From Knufia peltigerae (Eukaryota; Ascomycota; Eurotiomycetes; Chaetothyriales; Trichomeriaceae): a stretch of DNA of 64,000 nt. The translations under genes and the position numbers were made by a program. Shown here piece after piece: positions 1 through 10,454 of this stretch; within the stretch, counting starts at the first letter, position 1; every line of letters begins with the position of its first letter. The stretch is from positions 62,001-126,000 of the forward strand of contig JAPDRN010000020.1 of the NCBI GenBank assembly GCA_030247855.1. Reading direction: 5' to 3'. The notes under the pieces are model-generated. The model was given only the letters and a program-made list of their open reading frames with translations. It was not told where the DNA came from and made no database searches.

Positions 1-394
1 TCAAGGTCGAATACACCTTTGGTGTCCCAATCGGTGAAGATGATGTGGCCTGTTAGTTCGTTGACGATGTATGAGGCGCCACCATATTCATGGACTTGAG
101 ATAAGGCATTGTACTGCTTTGGAAGTACATCTTTACCCCGGCCGTTGTAATACTCGACTATGACACCCCTGCCCGCCTCATCAGGGCGGCTTTCGAGAAG
201 ATAGATTTTGCCATTGGTACGCTTTGGTTCTCTGTCAGTCAAACACACACATGTCCGAACCTGATCTTGCTGGTGTCACCTACGTTAACACACGGTTGGT
301 CCAATACCACCGAGCCTGTGGCTGCAAAGTCATCGGGGTTAATAGGGCTCTTCCAGGTGCCGTAGGGCGCTTCTACCTGATTTCCTCCGCTCAT
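1..394 (-). CDS. S9-family serine peptidase (acylaminoacyl/dipeptidyl peptidase-like), 5' part only
   Basis: Only the N-terminus is in the window; the gene runs off the left edge. I place the start ATG at 394: an in-frame TGA lies upstream with no other ATG between. Exon 1 is 394..294, a 62-nt intron is 293..232 (donor GTGTGT, acceptor CAG), and exon 2 runs from 231 past base 1. The protein begins with an APYGTWKSPI block and continues ESRPDEAGRG and VHEYGGASY. These blocks are typical of the beta-propeller start of S9C-type prolyl oligopeptidase relatives, whose C-terminal alpha/beta hydrolase half, with the catalytic Ser-Asp-His, would lie outside. Such enzymes cleave short or N-acylated peptides, usually in the cytosol. 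No signal peptide is visible. It is divergent from the RAD57-like gene. Family is fairly sure; the exact substrate is unknown. Confidence 0.75.
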
Positions 395-890
395 GGTTGC
401 GATCTGGTCAATTGCCAGGCAGAGAGCAGCAGGCAGCGTGCCTGGCTCGATATATGTTTCCTTGACTCGTTGCTGTTTAGCGCATCAACGTTGCAACCAT
501 GGATTCTCAGGCATCCACCACGGGGTCGAGAGTACCCTCCTTCCTCTTTGGGCATAGACTCGGTATCTGCCCGGCGAACGCGTGAGGGTCTCTGCACGCG
601 ACGTATTAAAGTGTATGGGGCACTGGTGGAAGAATAAGTAATTCACGGAGATTCACCCCTCCCTCAATCCAGCAATCGTACGCATATGAATTTAATTCAT
701 GATACGGCGATGATCTTCACACTGGTTGGCTCATGGTTGGCATCAAGCGAATGACCATCTGTCCAGCGGCCTCGCCTTCCCTGCAATTGGAACGCAGCCA
801 TCAACGGAACTGGGTTGATGTTCAAACAGTCCATACTACAAACAACAATGGCCTTTTCAGGTCGCACAACCAGACATTCCTCCAGATCCA
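395..890. other. Divergent intergenic region, S9 peptidase / RAD57-like gene
   Basis: About 0.5 kb between two divergent start codons, so it must hold both promoters. I see no convincing TATA box, repeat or additional gene. Short open frames here lack family resemblance. Confidence 0.5.
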
Positions 891-2234
891 ATGTCCGACC
901 TCCTCGAAGTCCTTCCTAATTTCGACCTGAAATCTCACAGGCACCTTTTGCACTCGCTAGAAAAGAACGATATCACGGTGGCTGACTTGATCAGCCTTGA
1001 CCCAATTGACATCGCTCGGAAATGCCCTCTGCCTACGACTGACGTTCAACGACTGGTATCAGACGTCGTCAAGGCTTTACAGGAAGACGTACAGGGAGCA
1101 GTTAACAAGCGATGGGATGTTGGACACTCTGGGTCACTGAAGGAGACGGACGCGCTTGACAAGGAAGAGGGTGATGAAGTCCAGGGCACAGAAGCAACAG
1201 TGAAGACGCTAGATATTGACATTGATGGCGCGTTAGGTGGGGGTCTTGTACCGGGTCACATCATAGAAGTGGTTGGTGAGAGTGCCGTTGGCAAGACTCA
1301 ATTTGTACTTGGACTCCTGCTTTCCGCCCAACTCCCCCAGCCACGAGGACTGGGGAAAGGCACCATCTATGTGTCCACAGAGGCACCACTAAATACTGCC
1401 CGTCTGAGCCAGATTCTGACTTCTCACCCCGAATACGAGAGCCTCCCACCAGCTGAGCGCCCCTCCCTCGATTATGTCCATGCAATCGCAACCAATGACC
1501 TGGAAGCACAGGAGCATATATTGCGATATCAGCTGCCTGTCGCGGTCCGACGGTTCAATATTGGTCTGATCGTCTTGGACTCGGTTGCTGCAAATTTCCG
1601 CGCCGAACATGAAAGTCGTACTGCGGCCGGACTTGCGGAGAGAGCGATCGAGCTGAGCAAGCTGGGAAACACTCTCCGCCGTGTTGCCATTGAGAACAAT
1701 GCTGTGGTCGTGGTCACAAATCAGGTAGCGGATCGGTTCGAGGACATCAGACCTATTCTGCGGTCGTCGTCACCTGCAAGCTCTTCGCCCTCGATGTCTA
1801 CACCCAATCTTTCTACGACGGTAGTGGATAGTCGGCGAGAGACTCAAAGCCTTGATCATCAACAGCGGTTTTTTACTGGCTGGGGTGACCTGCCTGGCGA
1901 AAAGCGCACCCAGTTGAAAAACCCCGCCCTTGGATTAGCCTGGACAAACCAGATTTCTGCTCGCATTGTCCTTAAGATGGAAAGTGAACGACAGGAATAC
2001 ATGGGAGGAAACATCTGGAGGGATCGAAAGAAGAGCCGTACATTGCGCCTTGTCTTCGCGCCGTGGGCCAGTCCAACGAGTGATCCCATTCCCTATGAGA
2101 TTGGCATGCCAGGCATTTCGTCGATCAGTGAGGATGATTCAGATAGTCAAGCACCTGTTCAGGCCGACGGAGAGGATGGGGAGTTGTTGAAAGAGGAGTT
2201 ATGGGCTACGGATGAGGACGAAGAGTTTCCTTGA
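891..2234 (+). CDS. RAD57: RAD51 paralogue, Rad57/XRCC3 type
   Basis: Single-exon gene of 447 residues starting at ATG 891. The N-terminal ~65 residues form a small helical domain like the helix-hairpin-helix region of RAD51 paralogues. The RecA-type ATPase core follows: Walker A GESAVGKT at residues 129-136, a YVSTEAPLNTARL block at 160-172 that is typical of Rad57/XRCC3, and Walker B IGLIVLDSVAANF from about 224. Rad57 acts with Rad55 in yeast, or XRCC3 with RAD51C in animals, to help Rad51 filaments assemble at broken DNA in the nucleus. The acidic C-terminal tail (about residues 405-447) is probably disordered. Length fits yeast Rad57 (about 460). Another RAD51 paralogue is the only real alternative; the APLNTARL block favours Rad57/XRCC3. 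Confidence 0.85.
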   Translation: MSDLLEVLPNFDLKSHRHLLHSLEKNDITVADLISLDPIDIARKCPLPTTDVQRLVSDVVKALQEDVQGAVNKRWDVGHSGSLKETDALDKEEGDEVQGTEATVKTLDIDIDGALGGGLVPGHIIEVVGESAVGKTQFVLGLLLSAQLPQPRGLGKGTIYVSTEAPLNTARLSQILTSHPEYESLPPAERPSLDYVHAIATNDLEAQEHILRYQLPVAVRRFNIGLIVLDSVAANFRAEHESRTAAGLAERAIELSKLGNTLRRVAIENNAVVVVTNQVADRFEDIRPILRSSSPASSSPSMSTPNLSTTVVDSRRETQSLDHQQRFFTGWGDLPGEKRTQLKNPALGLAWTNQISARIVLKMESERQEYMGGNIWRDRKKSRTLRLVFAPWASPTSDPIPYEIGMPGISSISEDDSDSQAPVQADGEDGELLKEELWATDEDEEFP

Positions 2235-2780
2235 ATAAAGAGATTCGATCTTGGATACAATCTCTAGTCAGTCAGTCGGCGTAGACGTCCCTTTAGGAAG
2301 CTGTTCTGGTATACTTTCGTAGCGAACTTTGTGGCACCAGACCAATTGGCTCATGATCTGCGTTCCCTACGACAATCGGTGCTTCAGTTATGGCGTAAGG
2401 ATAGTTATGGAGATGTGGTGGACGCTGAAGCGCGGTTCGCCGTATTAGGAATGTCTATGCGGATGGCTTTAGATGCAGTCAGTTGCAGCCACTGAGCGTT
2501 GATCTCCATGAATCAAGTCGCCATCTCTTCCTTGATGGCCACCCGAAGACAAAGAAATGTATAGAGTGGTCATCTCGGGAGGCTAGTGTTCGAAGTTCAT
2601 CCTAGAAGCAGTAGGTGCCTCCACCCGGCACATGTCGATTGATCTACACAAAGCGTAAGACATTCATCAAGATCTCTCTCTCTCCTCGTCCCCTCTCTTC
2701 ATCGACCTCCCCCTCCTCCTGTCTCCGCCACTCATTAGTTTCATTCAATCTCTTCTGCATTGCGTGCTCCTCTACTCAAC
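2235..2780. other. Intergenic: RAD57 3' end and amine oxidase promoter
   Basis: Contains the RAD57 3' untranslated region and the promoter/leader of the amine oxidase. About 2660-2760 is strongly pyrimidine-rich (CTCT and CCTCC runs), common just upstream of fungal start codons. No gene seen. Confidence 0.45.
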
Positions 2781-5130
2781 ATGGCTGGTCCCCATGTAAA
2801 CGGTGCATCCAAGGGTGTATATCCTCATCCATTGGACCAATTGAGTGGCGACGAGGTCAAAATCGCCCGACAGGCCGTCCTCGATGCACGGAAGCATGCC
2901 ATCTTGTTCCGCAACATTTACGCTGTAGAGCCACCAAAGGCCGAACTGGTTGACTTTCTCAATGCCGAGCATGCCGGTGAGCTGACGGCGAACACACCTC
3001 GTCCACCTCGACAAGCGCGCGCTCAGTATGATGTTATATATGAGAAGGGACACCACGAGTATATGGAGTCCGTCATCGACATCGCCTCGGGAAAGGAAGT
3101 GAATCTCAGAAAGCCGGAGAAAGGATCCCAGCAATCCCTAACCGTGGACGAATTTAGGGACTTCGCCAATATTTGCATGGCATCGGAAATGTTCAAAGAT
3201 GCCATCAAGGAACTCAAACTGGATGCTGAAAAGTTTGAAATTGCCATTGATCCATGGCCATATGGTGGGCCCGACCCTGGCGAGGTCACGCCTCGCTATA
3301 CCCAAGGACTCTGCTTCGCCAAGCTGCGCAATGGCAATCCAGACACCAACCATTATGGCTTTCCTCTGCCGATCATTCCTGTGATGGACACGTACAAGAA
3401 GGAGATCATCCGGATTGACAGACTGGCCACTGGAGGCACCGAAGACGGCCTGGAGTACGGTACCGCCAAGGGCAATGTCCTTGAGCATTGTCTCCCGGCG
3501 GAGTACGTGCCAGAGTTGTTGGACGTTCCTCTACGGAATGATGTCAAACCATTGAACGTGTTGCAACCTGAAGGGCCAAGTTTCTCGGTCAGCGATGATT
3601 CCCTGATCGAATGGCAAAAATGGAGATTCAGAGTTGGGTACTGGACTCTTTCCCCAGAATTTGGGCTCTCGAGACTGATCTTGATACTGCCAGGTTTACA
3701 CCCCGCGAGTGCGCTGTGCTACATGACGTGCACTATGACGGCCGAAGTGTTTTATATCGATTGAGTCTGTCGGAGATGACTGTCCCGTATGGCGACCCCA
3801 GGCCACCTTTCCATCGCAAGCAGGCTTTCGACTTTGGTGATGCCGGTGCGGGCCGTGCTGCCAACAATCTTGCTCTTGGCTGTGATTGCCTTGGAGTGAT
3901 CAAATATCTTGATGCCATGCTGGTCAATTCAGATGGTGAACCATCATTGTCGCGCAGGTACGTCAATGTTTCCTTTTCCCAAGAGCAGTGTACTCCAATA
4001 GGTAGAGCCCGGCCAATAGATCATGATCTAACTGGTAGGTACAACTAGATGTGTCTGTATCCACGAACAGGACAATGGTATCGGCTTCAAACACACCAAT
4101 TTTAGAACCAATCGCGCGGTGGTTACGAGGAACCGTGAATTGGTCATTCAATTCATTATCACTCTTGCCAACTACGAGTACATCTTTGCCTACAAATTTG
4201 ACCAAGCAGGAGGGTAGGTTGCATGAATGTTCTGCATAGGTTGTCCCCCTACTCACATTATGGAATAGAATCACCGTCGAGACCCGTGCCACTGGTATTG
4301 TGTCCGTCGTCAACATCGACCCGGGTAAGACGAGCCCGTACGGAAACGTCGTGTCGCCTGGAGCCCTGGCGCAAAACCACCAGCATATCTTTGCGGTTCG
4401 AATTGACCCGGCCGTTGACGGACAAATGAACACGATATTTACTGAGGAATCACTACCTATCCCCATGAACCCGAAGACGAACCCATTCGGCAACGGTTAC
4501 GAAGTCGTCCGCAAGCCTGTCACCAAGTCATCGTGGATTCATGCCTCTCCTTTCACCAACCTCACTGTAAAAATGGCGAATGCAAACAAGATCAATCCCA
4601 TCTCACAGCGCCCTGTCGCTTACAAGTTCATCCCATCCGCCAGTCAATTGATCTTGGCGGATCCGGAGTCCATAGTAGCCAAAAGAGCAGCATTTGCACA
4701 CCATCATGTTTGGGTGACTAAATACAAAGACGATGAACTCTTTGCGGCTGGGGAATTTACGAATCAATCTCAAGTAGAGAAAGGGGGTGTTGCTGATGCA
4801 GTCGCTCGTGAGGAGGATGTTGAAAACGCAGATGTGGTTGTATGGAACGTTTTCGGACTCACTCACAACCCTCGTGTTGAGGATTGGCCTGTCATGCCGG
4901 TCGAAATACACCAGCTACATTTGAGGCCGGCCGACTTTTTTGAGAGAAACCCAGCCCTAGACGTTCCGGGGATCGAGAATGCTAGCTCTGTGGAGGTTGG
5001 AAGGGATGCGAATGGAGCATGCTGCCATGGCGCCGAGACCGTCAATGGCAGTGGCTCTGTCCAAGCGGCGCCAACCTCTCACCTTCAGGGAACCGAAAGT
5101 GTCCCTGTATCACAGATCAACGGTCATTAA
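2781..5130 (+). CDS. Copper amine oxidase (topaquinone-dependent)
   Basis: Four exons: 2781..3637, 3694..3957, 4049..4213, 4269..5130 (introns 56, 91 and 55 nt), giving 715 residues, the usual fungal length. The enzyme oxidises primary amines to aldehydes with release of ammonia and hydrogen peroxide, using copper and a topaquinone cofactor made from its own tyrosine. Visible landmarks are the HRKQAFDFGDAG block with the catalytic base Asp332, the cofactor motif NYEY with Tyr416 (84 residues later, the expected spacing), the copper pair His466-x-His468 in NHQHIF, and the third copper histidine within HHH 573-575. The C-terminal block VEIHQLHLRPADFF is typical. No signal peptide or C-terminal SKL-type peroxisomal signal is obvious, so an intracellular location is inferred. 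The third-exon acceptor was chosen because nearby AGs give stops. Confidence 0.92.
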
Positions 5131-6442
5131 ATATCCTATATCGGTAATGGAGCGACAGACATGGGTCAAATAGCGGTCTATCCAAGCAAAGTGCAATTAA
5201 GAAAGTGTTGTGAGGCAGAGAAATTCAATCTTTGGAAGCAAGGAATGTGTTCTCGGGTCAATGATAATCCGTATACGGACATCTGCTCTCATTAGTTACA
5301 CCAGAATGCACCAGCTCATTGAATTACTCTGAGCTTTGTTCGACGGTAGCCGGGTCTGCCGGAGATTCTTCAAATCGCCTCCTCTTTTGTACACCAATCC
5401 CTAATTCACCATAAGCATCGCGTACTTCGGTAGCCACATGCCGTGAATGCGAAAGCGACCTAGCAACTTGTGAAATTCCGAGGGCGCAATAATGACGCGT
5501 CTTTCCTTGCGAGCGATAAAGGAGTGATTGAAGGCTGGTTTTGGTTTGTTGAAATTAGAGGGCACTGGATTGTTCGGCATCCTTTCTTTGCAACGAACGG
5601 AGTCTTTTCCCCCAGTTAAGAAGCTTGAAGTGTTTGGTCCTTTGGTGGCCAAGCGTCTAGTTATTGAATTGAGCACATGGCCAAGTAATTGCTGACAGGC
5701 TGATGCCATCTCATACAGTATGAGCCCAGTCAACCAAGGGCGGCGGAAACCAGCGGCTCTTCCAGAGTAACTTTAACAATGAACGGATCCCTGCTTATCG
5801 GCACAAAAGGGGGCCGGAAATGACTAGCTGCTCTACTGGATGGATACAGAATTGCTTGTTCTGTACTACTGCACAGTCCCTGTGCGGAGTGGCGCTTTTT
5901 GGTTCCTTCGTACAGCATGCAGACCACGTCATGTATTTCACTCCCGCAGACCACCAAGGCCTCCTTCTGGCCACAACTCATGCTGACAGGCGGCGGTGAT
6001 GGGGCTCCTTGACTCGCTCCTGGTCCTACAAGTTTGTGCAACCCAATCATCGTCAAGCATTGTCGCCTCGGTCCTTGAAACTGTACTCGTACAATACCTG
6101 TAGGTACCGGCAGCCGGGATTTCCGATGTGGAAGGTGGGCACGCGACACTGTCCATGACTTGTAGGGTCATGGTCCTCCATGCGAAGTTGTGTTGCGATA
6201 CGCTGCCTGCGGACTGTTCTTCTCACACCTATTCACACACTCACGCAAGCAATGATCACTCCTCTTCAATCGTCTCCTGGTGTGGTGGCGCCGGCCTGTT
6301 GTTGTGCGGCAACTGTGACCATGAACTGATCATTTGGATTCTTCTGTTGGCCAATGTGCTTTTGTCCCCGGCCACGCTCGGTTTTTGGGTCACACGAGGA
6401 GCAGTCAGCACCCCTCGAACCGCGCGCACATAACATCGGGAA
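5131..6442. other. 1.3-kb gene-poor interval
   Basis: Between the amine oxidase stop and the LicD gene. Two minus-strand open frames (about 5401..5733 and 5730..6149) show no motif I recognise, no plausible splice plan and no start context, so I do not call genes. The last 250 bases are the probable LicD promoter and leader. Confidence 0.4.
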
Positions 6443-7510
6443 ATGCATGCCTCAGCGACTATGATAGGGCATACTCTGTTGAGGTGGAAGGCTGCAGGTG
6501 CTGTCCTCTTGTTGATATTCATCTTCTCGGTCCTGCTCTATGTCAACGATGTTGGCCCCTTACCCTCCATCGCTGTCGACTTTGACATTAGACCGCAGAA
6601 ACATGCGGTGACCTCGATGGTCGGACATGCCACATCTGCTGGCTCCAGCCCTTCACCGTCCTCTCCCTCCGACCCCGACCTGAACAAATACTTCCACGAG
6701 CCTGGTATGACTGAATACACACGACACTACGATGCCCGCTATTTCAGTGGAGTTGTCACAGAGGAAGAACGGAAAGAAAGCTTGACACATCTCATTCAAT
6801 CGTACTTCGATACGTTTGAGAAGATCGGGGTTGAGACATGGATTGCGCACGGAACGTTGCTAGGCTGGTACTGGAACGGCAAGGTACGTTGGCCAAGGAA
6901 ATGAGGTTTGCGAGGCATGGTCTGATATATCTCCAAGATCTTACCGTGGGATTGGGATTTGGACACGCAAGTTTCAGACCACGGCTTGAGAACACTGGCA
7001 GAGTCTCATAACGGCACGACGCACCGCTACCCTTCCAGCAATGGACGAACCGAACGGAGCTACCTCCTCGATGTCAACGCGTGGGCATGGCAGCGGGAAC
7101 AGGGTGATGGTGCTAATGTAAGAGAAATGGCCCGCTTTGCTGTTACACCTTCTATGGTACTAATGACTTCCGGGTAGATCATCGACGCACGCTACATCAG
7201 CATGGATACCGGGCTTTTCGTGGATATAACCGGTCTCACTGAGCTCTACCCAGATAACAAACCAGGGATAGTCATGTGCAAGAACAACCATGAGTACAAG
7301 GTCGAAGACATTTGGCCACTCAGATTGAGTGTTTTCGAAGGCGTTAAGGTCAAGATTCCGATGCACTACGATGTCATTCTAGCGGAGGAGTACTCCGACG
7401 AGGCTCTGGTACGGACGGAATTCAACGGGCACATCTTTGATGGCAAGACTAAGGAATGGATCAGGATAGATGGTAATGGCACAACGAATAGCTCAAAGCC
7501 AATGTCATGA
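6443..7510 (+). CDS. LicD-family type II membrane protein (putative phosphotransferase)
   Basis: Three exons: 6443..6883, 6938..7117, 7178..7510 (introns 54 and 60 nt), 317 residues. A short cytoplasmic tail is followed by one membrane helix at about residues 17-34, then a Ser/Pro-rich stem, as in type II Golgi proteins. The LicD core is clear: an ETWIAHGTLLGWYW block followed across the first intron by ILPWDWDLDTQV, whose acidic DWDLD is the family's probable metal/nucleotide site. Bacterial LicD moves phosphorylcholine onto glycans; fungal relatives such as Mnn4-type proteins are linked to mannosylphosphate transfer. Transfer of a phospho-substituent to cell-wall or secreted glycans is therefore likely, but the donor and acceptor cannot be read from sequence. 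Confidence 0.82.
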
Positions 7511-8022
7511 CGATGTCTATGGAATTCGACCGACCTGGGCGGCTGGTATCGCGAATTGTAGATACAATGACACTGAATCTCAACCAGGGCTACACCATAA
7601 TTTTAAGTGTCAAATAGGCTGCAAACGATCGGTGGGAGAACCTTTTGTAATATGCATGTCATGACTACTGTTAGGTACCTGTATACTCCGTGTTGATGAA
7701 AGAAATGAAGAGAGTAATGAGCACCTTAGCATAATGATGGAGAGATTATCATGTGTCACGGACGAGTAGCTTGGTGGGTTTCGGTACGATCCGTGGCCAC
7801 TTACCTCGGGGACTTGGGGCCAGCTTGATTACAGATGCATCTTCTGGTCGATCGCAGGTTGCGTCAGTGTCAATGTCGCCTGCTTAACTAATATCCAGAA
7901 GCCCTTCGAACCACAGCGACCTCCGTCCAATTCATAATATTATTTCGACAATCATCATTGCGGTATCCTTCCCTCGCCTATACTAACGATTCTCTGCCGA
8001 ATATAGTTCTGCTCTCCTCAAA
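7511..8022. other. Intergenic: LicD 3' end and WLM-protease promoter
   Basis: About 0.5 kb. The last 120 bases are CT-rich and contain an ATATAG that could be a 3' splice site of a leader intron, but no donor is clear. No gene seen. Confidence 0.35.
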
Positions 8023-9018
8023 ATGAAGCTCCAGTATCGGAATGAAACTGTCGACCTCGATGACGAAGATCTCGCAGATGAAACGGTGAGCAACCTAGCC
8101 GCAAGATGCGCAGATCATATTAATGCCGACGTCGAACGAGTATCCCTCCTCTTCCTCCCAAAGCCCGGACTGATGAAGTACCCATTCCCCGATCGAAAGC
8201 TGAGCGAGTTCCTTACCCCTACCACGCGCATCAAACTCGTAGGCAGCCCCAAGGCAGAGGTCAAGAAGATGGACGAACATGGCCGAAACGTTCCTTCGAC
8301 CCGGAGATGGCAGCTACCCAAGCCGAGGAAATCGCAGCATTGGCAGGAGGCCCGTGATGCCATCATGTACACTTTCCAGGCAATAGAACCCCTACCGTAC
8401 CTCCCGAATCCCGAGAAGAGTAAAAGGTTTCTCGAACGACTTGCCAACGATCCGGGAATCAAGTTCGCCATGCGCAAACACAAGTTCAGTGTCTCGCTGT
8501 TGACGGAAATGGATCCGGCCCAGCACACGACGCACGAGTCCAGGACGTTGGGTCTAAATCGAAATCGAGGCGAGGTGATTGAACTCAGGCTGCGGACCGA
8601 CGCGTACGACGGGTATAGAGACTACAAAGTGATTCGGAAGACGCTTTGCCACGAACTTTCCCACAACGTTTGGGGCGAACATGATCGCAACTTTTGGGAT
8701 CTGACCAAACAGATTGAAAAGGAGGTGGAGCAGAATGATACCCGACACGGTGGGCATCGGTTGTCAAACGAGGAATTCTACAATCCGGAAGATGCGTACG
8801 ATGAGACGGAGCACGCTGATTCTGGAGGCTGGACCCAGGGTGATTTCGTGCTTGGAAGATCGAAAGACGGGCCCAGTGTGGCCGGACTGAGCAGGCGCGA
8901 GATTTTGGCACAAGCAGCTATGATCAGGAAGGAGAAGCAGATGGCGCAGACGGACAATGTGCTTGCGAAAGACAAAGATGCGAGAGAAGAACATGAGCAG
9001 CAAGAACCGCCGACTTAA
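8023..9018 (+). CDS. Ubiquitin-like / WLM-domain zinc metalloprotease
   Basis: Single exon, 331 residues. Residues 1-75 resemble a ubiquitin-like domain (beta-strand start MKLQYRNETVDL, ending RIKLVGS). About 100-240 is a WLM (Wss1-like metalloprotease) domain with zinc site HELSHNVWGEH: His210, catalytic Glu211, His214 and His220. The C-terminal ~90 residues are charged and probably disordered, with a conserved-looking GGWTQGDFVLG patch near 274-284. The Ub-plus-WLM arrangement matches fungal and plant relatives of Wss1/SPRTN, which cleave proteins crosslinked to DNA or ubiquitin/SUMO-modified targets. A role in DNA-protein crosslink repair or protein quality control is inference; the peptidase fold is well supported. 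Confidence 0.88.
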   Translation: MKLQYRNETVDLDDEDLADETVSNLAARCADHINADVERVSLLFLPKPGLMKYPFPDRKLSEFLTPTTRIKLVGSPKAEVKKMDEHGRNVPSTRRWQLPKPRKSQHWQEARDAIMYTFQAIEPLPYLPNPEKSKRFLERLANDPGIKFAMRKHKFSVSLLTEMDPAQHTTHESRTLGLNRNRGEVIELRLRTDAYDGYRDYKVIRKTLCHELSHNVWGEHDRNFWDLTKQIEKEVEQNDTRHGGHRLSNEEFYNPEDAYDETEHADSGGWTQGDFVLGRSKDGPSVAGLSRREILAQAAMIRKEKQMAQTDNVLAKDKDAREEHEQQEPPT

Positions 9019-10454
9019 TGAAAGGAGAAAAGGCGTGTGATGCTTGTGAGGGATTTTTATTGCATGGAGTTGGATAGGTTATGCTGAATGAAACACGGAT
9101 TACACACCGAGGGTTCTGAGCGATTGAGGTGTTAAATAAGGTACGGAAACGGAGGAGAAACTTGGACAATGATTAACATTTTTTATTCGCAGCGGTCTAT
9201 GCAGAAATACTCTCTCGCTCTCTCTGCCACGTGCGTTTTTGTAGTATGATAAAAAACAATCGTGCACAAGGTTCCAACGATGCGAATTGCTGAAGAAAGC
9301 CCACGGAATCCGGGGATGAATCACCTTTGGGACAACCTACCCCCGTGTCGAAGGGCATCGGAGCTATTGGCGAGGTTCGGGCACCGAATAAGCGACGGCT
9401 ATTCGAAATGGGGCGTCGCTAGGCTATTGGCATTTGCTTGGGCCTCAACCATTAGGCGCTTGTGTTTGATGGTGAGGCTTATTATGACCAGGTATAGTTG
9501 TATCTAAAGCAACCTAGGGCGACCCGGATATGCGGCCCTCGATCCCCGGATGGCTTGAAGACAACGAGACACACTTAAAACGCCCCCCATCAGCGATCCC
9601 ATCACAACGGCGTGTGCTGTACGAGCAGATGATCCGTTTGTTGGCAGGATGCCTGAGTTACGGAGTTGATTGGAAGCGCATCATGACGGGGAGTACGTGT
9701 GAATTAGTATAAAACTTGGAACTGTTTGGCTTCAATCATCTTCTTTTTCCCTTGCATTTACGGGTACCCGTTACTCTGTACATTCTCTACACTCGTATAT
9801 CCTTGCACTCGTACCAACTCTGAGGACGGATCACTGCATCCGATGCTTTATTAGTGCCACAACGCCCTACAACACAGCCAAACACAATCGCCCACCCTGG
9901 GAATTATTGAACCGAGTACTCCGTATTCCTAGCGACACCAAAGCTGCAAGATCATCTCTCGGCCTCCCTTGACATCTTCCCTCAGGGAGCCAGTGACAAC
10001 TTACAAGGCTCTTTTCCACCAGGTCCACAACTTTCAGCCTACGACGTCAGGCTCCAGAACACAAACTTCAGGGACTTGACGACATTTGCTTGTTCGAGTT
10101 CTTCACTATCCGTCCCTACGTACGCCTTGCGACTGCCCGTGCGTAACAGGGTTACGGTGACTTGCCGCTCGATTCCACTTTGGCTGCGAAACCCAACATT
10201 TTTACGGAGTTACCACTCAATCATTCACCCATATTACCTGCTTCGTTTGATTAAAGTGTGTGTGGCGGTCGTGAAAGATTATTTGAAAGTGAGTCACAAA
10301 AAATAAAGTCCACTTGCCTTTTGGACAAATATCATTTCTTTTCATTTTGTTCGTCCTTAATAAGCATACTGCATACGGAAGTACACACACACTCGCATAT
10401 TGCCTTCTTACCAGATATACCGCCTCCTCCCCCTTGCCAAAAACCCGTTACTGA
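9019..10454. other. 1.4-kb upstream region and probable long leader of the PFK2/FBPase2 gene
   Basis: No gene recognised. It holds the WLM-protease 3' end, a TATA-like element near 9708, a TACTCCGTA nonamer at 9917-9925 and a CT/CA-rich stretch from about 9960 to 10450 that looks like a transcribed leader. Short open frames in the leader lack homology. Confidence 0.4.
9708..9714 (+). promoter_or_regulatory. Possible TATA box for the PFK2/FBPase2 gene
   Basis: A TATAAAA sequence about 740 bases upstream of ATG 10455, followed by CT-rich DNA. If used, the transcript would have a leader of roughly 0.7 kb before splicing. Sequence match only. Confidence 0.35.

Noticed and set aside
5401..6149. 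Two abutting minus-strand open frames (110 and 139 codons)
   Set aside because: No recognisable motif, no start context and no splice scheme joining them.
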